A stretch of DNA of 64,000 nucleotides from CAIKMD01 sp035605975 (GTDB taxonomy: Bacteria > Pseudomonadota > Alphaproteobacteria > ATCC43930 > CGMCC-115725), in contig DATNGG010000089.1 in assembly GCA_035605975.1 (NCBI GenBank), forward strand, positions 27,352 to 91,351, read 5' to 3'. A program made the translations under genes and the position numbers. This document shows, piece after piece, positions 57,976 to 64,000 of the stretch; position 1 is the first letter of the stretch; each line of letters starts with the position of its first letter. The notes under the pieces were generated by a model, which searched no databases, was not told where the DNA came from, and saw only the letters and a program-made list of their open reading frames with translations.

Positions 57976-58968
57976 ATGGCCCGCATCGCCGCCGCCTTCG
58001 CCTCCTCGCACAGCGTCATGCTGACTTGCACGCTGGAGGATTGGATTTCGCGATTCCGCGATCGCGACGACCGGCTGCCGTTCTACGACAAGCTCGGCCA
58101 TGAGCTGAGCTATCAGCAGGTCATGGCCGAGGCGCCGGCCAACGCCGCATCGCTGGTGACGCCCGAGGCGATCACAAAGCGCTATCACGACACCCAGGCC
58201 GCGATGGAGCGCATGCGCGCGGAAATCCAAGGCGCGAAGCTCGACGCGCTCATCATTTGCGGCGATGACCAATACGAGCTCTTCCACGACGACCACATGC
58301 CCTCGATCGCAATCTATTACGGCGATACGGTCGTCAATGCCGGCCCGCCCGCCGAGCCGGAGAAGGATTGGTACAAGCAGGCGCAACTGCGCCGCCGCGA
58401 GCCCAATGGTCCGGTGTCCTATCCGTGCGACGGCAAGCTCGCGCTGCACCTGATCGAGGGACTGGTCGAGAAGGGCTTCGACATCTCGGCGGTCAAATCG
58501 ATTCCGCCAAGCGAGCATGAAGGCCACGCCTATTCCTTCGTGCATTACCGCTATATGCGCGGCGCGGGCGCGCCGGTGCCGATCGTGCCGATCTTCCTCA
58601 ACACCTACAACCCGCCCAACCAGCCGACGCCGCGGCGCTGCGTCGCTTTGGGCCGCGCGATCGGCGAGCTGGTCGCGGCGCTCCCCGGCGAGCAGCGCAT
58701 CGGTATCATGGCCTCGGGCGGGATGAGCCATTTCCGCGTCGAGGAGGATCTCGACCGATCGGTGCTCGATGCGATCAAGCGCAAGGATGTGGATTTTCTC
58801 GGCGGCTTGAAGCCTTATCGTCTGCTCGCGGGCAGCTCGGAAATTCGCAACTGGATCGTCGCGGCGGCGGCGGCGCCGCATCTCGACGTCACCTGGACGG
58901 ACTATATCCCGGGCTATCGCACGCTTGCGCTGTCGGGCACGGGTTTGGGTTTCGTACGCTGGTCGTAA
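57976..58968 (+). CDS. LigB-type class III extradiol dioxygenase family protein, second copy
   Basis: 330 residues. His12 in ASSHSVML, His71 in TKRYHDTQ, ALIICGDDQYELFHDDH and SGGMSHFRVEEDLD parallel the gene at 8809 and protocatechuate 4,5-dioxygenase beta. NTYNPPNQPTPRRC is shared with that paralogue. GGAAGGGA precedes the ATG. It is followed 64 bases later by a RidA-family gene, an arrangement recalling aminophenol-type pathways, where a LigB-type enzyme opens the ring and a RidA-type deaminase removes ammonia. The substrate is inferred only. Confidence 0.85.
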   Translation: MARIAAAFASSHSVMLTCTLEDWISRFRDRDDRLPFYDKLGHELSYQQVMAEAPANAASLVTPEAITKRYHDTQAAMERMRAEIQGAKLDALIICGDDQYELFHDDHMPSIAIYYGDTVVNAGPPAEPEKDWYKQAQLRRREPNGPVSYPCDGKLALHLIEGLVEKGFDISAVKSIPPSEHEGHAYSFVHYRYMRGAGAPVPIVPIFLNTYNPPNQPTPRRCVALGRAIGELVAALPGEQRIGIMASGGMSHFRVEEDLDRSVLDAIKRKDVDFLGGLKPYRLLAGSSEIRNWIVAAAAAPHLDVTWTDYIPGYRTLALSGTGLGFVRWS

Positions 58969-59032
58969 CACCGATCTCCGCCGGTGGAGCAGGGATCGTC
59001 AACAGAGAATCAGAGAGAAGGAGGATCAATCG

Positions 59033-59428
59033 ATGGCTGAGGAACGGCGGCAGAAGAGTCTCGATGTCGAAGGGCTGGGCCATGGCGCACCCATTCCGAT
59101 GGGGTGCCGCGTCGGCCCCATCCTCATGACCTCGGGCGTGGGCGGGCGCGATGCGAAGACCGGCAAAACGCCCGAGGACGCCGACGGCCAGGCGCGCAAC
59201 GCCTTCATCAATCTCAAGGCTGTGCTCGCCGCGGGCGGCATGGATCCCGGTGATGTCGTCAAGATCACGGTCTATGTGACCGACGACAAATACCGCAACG
59301 AGATCAACAAATATTGGGAGGAGTGGTATCCCGACGCGCATAAACGGCCGGCGCGGCATACGCATGTGACGGCGCTGCGCGGCGTGCTGCTGCAATTGGA
59401 AGCCTTCGCGGTGGCGAAGGGAGCTTGA
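59033..59428 (+). CDS. RidA (YjgF/YER057c) family protein
   Basis: 131 residues. AFINLKAVLAAGGMDPGDVVKITVYVTD is the family core and RPARHTHVTALRG carries the conserved Arg that binds the carboxylate of imine substrates in RidA. Members hydrolyse enamines/imines; some are 2-aminomuconate deaminases in aminoaromatic degradation (established). GAGAAGGAGG lies upstream. It probably shares the transcript of the LigB-type gene. Some C-terminal residues differ from canonical RidA, so deaminase activity is not certain. Confidence 0.85.
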   Translation: MAEERRQKSLDVEGLGHGAPIPMGCRVGPILMTSGVGGRDAKTGKTPEDADGQARNAFINLKAVLAAGGMDPGDVVKITVYVTDDKYRNEINKYWEEWYPDAHKRPARHTHVTALRGVLLQLEAFAVAKGA

Positions 59429-59468
59429 AGCAGATCGCTACCGGATCGACTCCAGCGTCTTCCTCTTC

Positions 59469-59536
59469 TCGTCATTGCCGGGCTTGACCCGACAATCCAT
59501 CTCCATGGACCCGCGGGTCAAGCCCGCGGGTGACGA
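59469..59536. repeat. intergenic palindromic repeat, family A (copy 2)
   Basis: TCGTCATTGCCGGGCTTGA at the left and TCAAGCCCGCGGGTGACGA at the right, nearly the same as 18011-18073 but with a different loop. It lies in the 291-base gap between the RidA and binding-protein genes; I see nothing else in that gap except AT-richer sequence just before the next start. Confidence 0.75.
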
Positions 59537-59719
59537 GTTGAGACGAGGCAATGAGAGCGGTCTAGGTTCCCTCCGTGCAGGTATCACCTCGCTGCGCAAG
59601 CGCTCGAGCGGGCGCATCATCTCGGCCTCGCCGAGATCGCTCCCCGCGTATTGAGGCGTCGCGCTTCATGTGGCTTGGATGCTATTGTCGGGCGTCAACC
59701 AATTGGGGGAATGAGACCG

Positions 59720-60769
59720 ATGCGCGTTATCGCCTGTCTTGCGGCTCTTGCGGGCTTCGCCGCCTTGAGCGCCACCGGAGGCGCGGCCGCGGCCGCCGAG
59801 ACCGCCAAGATCGTTGTCGGCGAGGTGCCGAGCGTGCCCGCCGCCGCGATCTATCTCGCGGTCGAGAAGGGTTATTTCAAGGAAGCCGGCGTTGACGTCG
59901 ATCTAGAGAGCATCAACTCGTCATCGACCGCGATGGCGCTCTTGGCCAGCAACCGCATGCAAGTGGTGGGCGGGGGCGTTGCGCCCAATTACTGGAACGC
60001 GCTCGCCTCGGGGCTGCCGATCATCCTGGCCTTGGAGCGCGCCTCCTCGCCGCTCTATCACGACGTCCTGATCCGCAAGGAGCTGGTCGGCAAGATCAAG
60101 ACGCCCGCCGATCTCAAAGGCCGGCCGATCGCCGAGGTCTCGCCCGGCTCCTCGGCGCTCTACGAGGTCGGCCAGGTGCTCGCTTCGGCCGGTCTCGACC
60201 TGAAAGACGTCGACATCAAATACATCCCCTTCACGCAGATGGGCACCGCGCTCGCCAATGGCGCGGTCGACGCCGCTTTCGAAGTGCCGCCCTTCGGCGC
60301 GATCGTCGCGGCGCGCGGCGAGGGCGTGAAATGGCTCGATCCCGAGAAATATCTCAAAGTGCAGCCCACGAGCTTCGTCGGCTATTTCGCCAACAGCGAT
60401 TGGATCAAGGCCAATCCCGACACGGCGAAGAAATTCTTCCGCGCTCTCGTCAAAGGCGGGCGTGATTTCTGCCAGGCCTATCACCACGGGCCGAACCGCG
60501 CCGAGGTCGTCGATATCATGTTCAAGTACAAGGTCGGGACCGATCGCGATCAGCTCGACAAGATGGATTGGCAGGCGCGCAGCCCCAATGGCCGCTTCAA
60601 TGTCGCGAGCGTGCTCGATCTGCAGGATTGGTTCTTCAAGGAAGGCATCATCAAGCAGAAATTCCCGGCCGCGCGGCTGATCGACACCCAATACGCCGAC
60701 TACGCCGAGAAGACGCTGCCGCCTTTCAAGGTGATCAACGCCGCGGATAAGCTCGAAGGCTGCCGGTAA
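59720..60769 (+). CDS. ABC transporter substrate-binding protein (NMT1/SsuA-like)
   Basis: 349 residues from ATG 59720 (59711 also possible; GGGGGA sits too close to that one). Signal peptide MRVIACLAALAGFAALSATGG ending AAA-ETAK. AAIYLAVEKGYFKEAGVDVDLE is the start of the NMT1/taurine-type binding fold; GRPIAEVSPGSSALYEVGQVLASAGLDLKDV and ANGAVDAAFEVPPFGAIVA follow. It would capture a sulfonate, nitrile, aromatic or thiamine-like compound in the periplasm. No permease or ATPase gene is adjacent. Confidence 0.87.
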   Translation: MRVIACLAALAGFAALSATGGAAAAAETAKIVVGEVPSVPAAAIYLAVEKGYFKEAGVDVDLESINSSSTAMALLASNRMQVVGGGVAPNYWNALASGLPIILALERASSPLYHDVLIRKELVGKIKTPADLKGRPIAEVSPGSSALYEVGQVLASAGLDLKDVDIKYIPFTQMGTALANGAVDAAFEVPPFGAIVAARGEGVKWLDPEKYLKVQPTSFVGYFANSDWIKANPDTAKKFFRALVKGGRDFCQAYHHGPNRAEVVDIMFKYKVGTDRDQLDKMDWQARSPNGRFNVASVLDLQDWFFKEGIIKQKFPAARLIDTQYADYAEKTLPPFKVINAADKLEGCR

Positions 60770-60777
60770 ACGAAAAC

Positions 60778-60915
60778 CCTCTCCGCCCATTTGGGGGGAG
60801 AGGGTGCGCGAGCGAAAGCGAGCGCGGGTGAGGTGGGTTACGCCAAGAGCACCTCACCCTCCCCGTCGCTGTCGCGACGGGGCCCTTCCATCTCCCCGCT
60901 TCGCGCGGAGAGGGG
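60778..60915. repeat. large intergenic palindromic repeat, family E
   Basis: Outer arms CCCTCTCCGC (60778-60787) and GCGGAGAGGGG (60905-60915) pair; inside are CTCTCC-G-CCC-ATTT-GGG-G-GGAGAG, GAGGTG/CACCTC and CCCCGTCGC-TGTC-GCGACGGGG. The whole 152-base gap between convergent genes can fold into a branched hairpin, which may terminate both transcripts. Confidence 0.7.
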
Positions 60916-60922
60916 CGTTCGG

Positions 60923-62137
60923 TTACGCCCAGGGGCCGAGGAAGGGCTCGCCGTTGAAGGTGTCGCTCATCGCCTGCACCGTCTCGGGCCAGGCGCTGTT
61001 GTCGATCTTGCGGCGCAGATGAGCCGGCCGCGGCTTTCCGTCCCAGCCGATCTGCTCCATGTAGTAATAGAGCTGGACGAGATGCCCGTCGGGATCGACC
61101 GCGAAAGCCGTGTAGTCGATGCCGGGGAAGAGCTCGGGCGGGAAATGCAAAATCTTGACGCCGTGCTTTTCGAGGAAGGCGATGCCGTCGCGCAGCTGCT
61201 GGTAATCGTAGAAGCGGACGCCGAAGGAGAAGCACAGCGAGGGATGCGGCACGTCCAATTCCTTCGCCACCGCGAGCGGATAGATCGAGAGGCAGTGGTG
61301 ATCGGTGTTGCAGCGCAGGAAGAGGCAGCGATGGCCGTGCCATGTGACCTCTTCCGTCAGCTCGAAGCCCATGATCGAGGTATAGAAATTCGCGACCTTG
61401 TCGACATCCTCGGCGAGGAGACGCACCGGCCCGATGCTGGTGATGCGGAAGGGCCGCGGCATCAGGATGCCGCCGACCTGGTAATCGAGCGGCAGCTTCT
61501 CTTCGTTGCGCACGCCCGATAGAAGATCGACGCCGGCCTTCACCGCGTCATCGACCTCTTTCCATTCGGGGATTTGCGGCAGATCCGCGACCTTGGTGAA
61601 GCGGCGATTCTGCATCGGCAAGGGCTTCGAGCGCCCGTTCCAGCCGACCTGCTCCATGCCGTAATAGACCTCATTGCGGCTGCCTTCGGGGTCGCGCATA
61701 TAGGTGTGCCAGTTGGAGCCCGGCATGTCGCGGCCCGAGCGGTCGATATCGACCTCGCGGCTCTTCATCCAGTAATTCGCGTCGACCACCTGCTTCAGAC
61801 TGCCGACCTGCCAGGTGATCTGGTTCACCACATGCTGCGGCGGGAGGTTGTTCATCACCTCGAAGGCGCGGCGCGGGAAGATCACGAAGGCGTGGTGATC
61901 GCCGTTGAAGCGGGTGAAATAGCCTTTGGTTTCGAACTTGCCCTTCTGATCCGGCGGCACGCGATGCGCGAAATCGAGCGGATCCGACATCTGGAAGCCC
62001 AGAAGATCGAGATAAAAATGCAGCGAGTCCTTCATATGGTCGGTGAAGAACCCGAAATGCCCGAGACGGCTGATGCGGAACGGCCGGTCGAGCATCACGC
62101 CGCCGACATCGAATTTGCGGTTTGCCGAAGCTTCCAT
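60923..62137 (-). CDS. double-VOC dioxygenase-like protein
   Basis: 404 residues, two repeated VOC units: 22-170 and 230-370, each closing with YYxMEQxGWxG. The N-terminal unit keeps His27 (SRLGHFGFF) and Glu156 (SRNEVYYG); in the C-terminal unit these positions read Pro237 and Gln355. In type I extradiol dioxygenases the iron is held by the C-terminal unit, so here the metal site, if any, would be in the N-terminal unit. The second His ligand is not clear in either unit. It may open a catechol ring or act on another oxyanion. Start at ATG 62137, GGAGG upstream. Confidence 0.82.
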   Translation of the reverse strand: MEASANRKFDVGGVMLDRPFRISRLGHFGFFTDHMKDSLHFYLDLLGFQMSDPLDFAHRVPPDQKGKFETKGYFTRFNGDHHAFVIFPRRAFEVMNNLPPQHVVNQITWQVGSLKQVVDANYWMKSREVDIDRSGRDMPGSNWHTYMRDPEGSRNEVYYGMEQVGWNGRSKPLPMQNRRFTKVADLPQIPEWKEVDDAVKAGVDLLSGVRNEEKLPLDYQVGGILMPRPFRITSIGPVRLLAEDVDKVANFYTSIMGFELTEEVTWHGHRCLFLRCNTDHHCLSIYPLAVAKELDVPHPSLCFSFGVRFYDYQQLRDGIAFLEKHGVKILHFPPELFPGIDYTAFAVDPDGHLVQLYYYMEQIGWDGKPRPAHLRRKIDNSAWPETVQAMSDTFNGEPFLGPWA

Positions 62138-62299
62138 ATCGACCTCCAAGGGCACGATTCCGGGACTGATTTTACCAGGACTTCGCGCCCGAGGCGAGGC
62201 CGGCAAGGGCCCCGCCGGCCCTCGGCTGGCACGGGTTGCCGGGCGCCGCGCGCGTGCCTAGCCTTGGGTCGGCGCAGCGAGGAGAGGAGGATGTCGCCC

Positions 62300-62773
62300 A
62301 TGACCCTCACCGGCGGATGCTTCTGCCAGGCCATCACTTACCGTCTCGCGGCCAGCCCCTTGATCATCCATGCCTGTCATTGCCGCGATTGCCAGCGCCT
62401 CACCGGCAGCGCGTTCGTCATCAATCTTTGGATCGAGCGACAATTCGTCGAGGGCGATCATGCGCGGGCGAAGTATTACCGGCTGACCGCCGGTAGCGGC
62501 CATCCGCATGACGTGTTTTATTGCGAGAGTTGTGGAACCCGGCTGTGGAGCCACTACCATCGCGCGCCGGGCGACACGCTCTTGCTGCGGGCGGGAACGC
62601 TCGACGATCCCGCCGCGGTCGCGCCGAATGTGCATATTTTTACGCGGAGCAAGCTGCCATGGATCGAGCTGCCGAAAGGGGTTCCGGCTTTCGCGGCGAT
62701 GTACAGGATCGCCGAGCTCTGGCCGCCCGAGAGCCAGGAGCGCTTGCGCCGCAACGTCGCGGCGAAGGCCTAG
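62300..62773 (+). CDS. GFA-family (glutathione-dependent formaldehyde-activating enzyme-like) zinc protein
   Basis: 157 residues. Zinc-binding Cys sets GGCFCQAITYR, HACHCRDCQRLTG and FYCESCGTRLW are those of the GFA/CENP-V fold. The family binds glutathione or other thiols and zinc; the proposed formaldehyde role is not general. AGGAGG lies 9 bases before ATG 62300; ATG 62291 is in frame but too close to it. Its last 115 bases overlap the start of the next gene in another frame. Confidence 0.85.
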   Translation: MTLTGGCFCQAITYRLAASPLIIHACHCRDCQRLTGSAFVINLWIERQFVEGDHARAKYYRLTAGSGHPHDVFYCESCGTRLWSHYHRAPGDTLLLRAGTLDDPAAVAPNVHIFTRSKLPWIELPKGVPAFAAMYRIAELWPPESQERLRRNVAAKA

Positions 62774-63996
62774 CCGCCCGCGGCTTCGCCCTCTTCGATG
62801 CGCCGATCGGCCGCTGCGCCATCGTCTGGAGCGCGCGCGGCATCGCCGGCCTTCTCCTGCCCGAGGCGCGCGAGGCCGAGACGCGGGGCCGGCTCGCGCG
62901 ACGCTTTCCCGAGGCGCGCGAAGCCGTGCCGCCGCCGGCGATCCAGGCGGCGATCGCGGCGATCGCCGCGCTCCTCGCCGCCGCGCCGAGCGATGTGTCG
63001 GCGCTCGCGCTCGATATGGCGGAGGTGCCGCCCTTTCATCGCCGCGTCTATGAAGAGCTGCGCGCCGTTCCGCCGGGCGAGACCCTCTCTTACGGCGCGC
63101 TTGCCGCCCGGGCGGGCGCGCCCGGCGCAGCGCGCGCCGTGGGCCAGGCGTTGAAGCGCAATCCTTTCGCGATCATCGTGCCGTGCCACCGCGTGCTTGC
63201 CGCGGGCGGCAAGCTCGGCGGCTTCACCGCGAGCGGCGGCATCGCCACCAAGCTGAAGCTGCTCGCGCTCGAAGGCACGCCGGCGAACGGCGCCGCCGAA
63301 GCCTTCGCCGGCGACGGCGCCTTCGGCTTCGATCCCGCCTTCGCGCTCGAATATTTGAGCGGCTGCGATCCGATCCTCGGCCGCCTCATCGCCGAGATCG
63401 GCCCCTTCCGCATGCGCCTCAAACGCGCGCCGGAGATTTTTCCGGCGCTCGCCGAGTCGATCGTCTATCAGCAGCTTCACGGCAAGGCGGCGGCGGCGAT
63501 CTTCGCGCGGCTGCGCGGGCTTTTCCCCTACGCGCCGGAAAGCCCGACCGCCGAGCAAATTCTGCGCGCGCCGGAGGCGCAGCTGCGCGGCGCCGGCCTG
63601 TCGCAAGGAAAGCTCTTGTCGCTGCGCGATCTCGCGCAGAAGACGGTGGCGGGCGTCATCCCGACTCTCGCCGAGGTGCAGCGCATGGAGAACGAGGCGG
63701 TGATCGAGCGCCTGACGCAGGTGCGCGGCATCGGCCGCTGGACGGTCGAGATGCTTCTCATCTTCCGCCTTGGTCGCCCCGACGTTCTTCCCGTCGACGA
63801 CTATGGCGTTCGCAAAGGTTTTGCATTGACGTTCCTCGGCCTCAAGCCAACCCAGAAGGTCACTCCCGACCTGCTTGCAACGCGCGAGCAGATGGAGCGG
63901 CGCGGAAAGAAATGGGCACCCTGGCGCTCCATCGCGAGCTGGTATATGTGGCGCGCCTGTGACCTCGCCGCCGGCAAAATCGTCCAGCCGCAGTGA
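62659..63996 (+). CDS. fusion of O6-methylguanine-DNA methyltransferase (Ogt) and DNA-3-methyladenine glycosylase II (AlkA)
   Basis: 445 residues from ATG 62659. Residues about 43-208 are Ogt: FHRRVYEELRAVPPGETLSYG, NPFAIIVPCHRVL with acceptor Cys176, KLGGFTASGG. Residues about 222-440 are AlkA: ALAESIVYQQLHGKAA, the helix-hairpin-helix LTQVRGIGRWTVEMLLIF, and LPVDDYGVRKGF with the catalytic Asp near 380-381. One polypeptide could thus repair both O6-alkylguanine and 3-alkyladenine. The first 42 residues overlap the GFA gene and look non-natural, yet no other ATG, GTG or TTG lies in frame before the Ogt domain; a CTG is at 62719. GGAG precedes 62659. Confidence 0.85.
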   Translation: MDRAAERGSGFRGDVQDRRALAAREPGALAPQRRGEGLAARGFALFDAPIGRCAIVWSARGIAGLLLPEAREAETRGRLARRFPEAREAVPPPAIQAAIAAIAALLAAAPSDVSALALDMAEVPPFHRRVYEELRAVPPGETLSYGALAARAGAPGAARAVGQALKRNPFAIIVPCHRVLAAGGKLGGFTASGGIATKLKLLALEGTPANGAAEAFAGDGAFGFDPAFALEYLSGCDPILGRLIAEIGPFRMRLKRAPEIFPALAESIVYQQLHGKAAAAIFARLRGLFPYAPESPTAEQILRAPEAQLRGAGLSQGKLLSLRDLAQKTVAGVIPTLAEVQRMENEAVIERLTQVRGIGRWTVEMLLIFRLGRPDVLPVDDYGVRKGFALTFLGLKPTQKVTPDLLATREQMERRGKKWAPWRSIASWYMWRACDLAAGKIVQPQ

Positions 63997-64000
63997 CGCG

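Noticed and set aside
60778..60915. Possible CRISPR or tandem-repeat array
   Set aside because: There are no regularly spaced direct repeats; the structure is one large inverted repeat with inner hairpins.

Overview
The window is a high-GC, densely packed bacterial chromosome segment. Its alphaproteobacterial character shows in several traits: a DinB polymerase with a zinc-finger N-terminus, a ferBA-like hydroxycinnamate operon with a MarR regulator, RpoD-type promoters with TTG-rich -35 boxes, and short palindromic intergenic repeats of the kind common in Hyphomicrobiales such as Bradyrhizobium relatives. The order-level placement is inference. No rRNA, tRNA, CRISPR array, insertion sequence, phage or plasmid gene was seen.

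Layout. 1-7.9 kb: end of an MFS exporter, a VOC protein, then a forward run of three glutathione-transferase-fold genes, a lipoprotein, class II aldolase, FAH-family hydrolase, small VOC protein and an unusual Rieske/flavin-reductase fusion. 8-13.4 kb (mostly reverse): lipoprotein methyltransferase, LigB-type dioxygenase, LysR regulator, VOC protein, 2-hydroxyacid dehydrogenase and MarR regulator; a forward frameshifted small secreted gene with a good terminator lies among them. 13.4-18 kb: ferulate/p-coumarate module (MarR operator, aromatic-acid transporter, hydroxycinnamoyl-CoA hydratase/lyase, ADP-forming acyl-CoA synthetase). 18-23 kb: dinB, amidohydrolase, phosphoglycolate phosphatase, exported AlgH-like protein, MetE-like protein. 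23-29 kb: two tandem binding proteins divergent from livHMGF. 29-51.9 kb: large aromatic or heteroaromatic catabolic region with a phthalate-dioxygenase-type oxygenase, four luciferase-like flavin monooxygenases, an OYE-like reductase, an exported M20 amidohydrolase, two alpha/beta hydrolases, a UbiD-type decarboxylase, a cupin, a Pht5-type decarboxylase, a PcaB-type enzyme and a fused TctA-TctB transporter. It is interrupted by pepN and a vWA gene. 52-53.3 kb: a small gene with a consensus promoter and a MazEF-type toxin-antitoxin pair. 53.3-62 kb: pyrE, TRAP binding protein, two SDRs, CoA-transferase, a second LigB-type dioxygenase, RidA, another binding protein and a double-VOC protein. 62.3-64 kb: GFA-family protein and an Ogt-AlkA DNA-repair fusion.

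Taken together the segment looks like a catabolic island for carboxylated aromatics: uptake (AAHS MFS, Liv ABC, TctAB, orphan binding proteins), side-chain activation (ferBA), ring oxygenation (Rieske, LLM), decarboxylation (UbiD, Pht5), ring cleavage (two LigB, VOC) and downstream processing (FAH, aldolase, CoA-transferase, SDR, RidA). The individual families are recognisable. The substrate of the LLM/UbiD/hydrolase region is not, and it is the best candidate here for an undescribed pathway.
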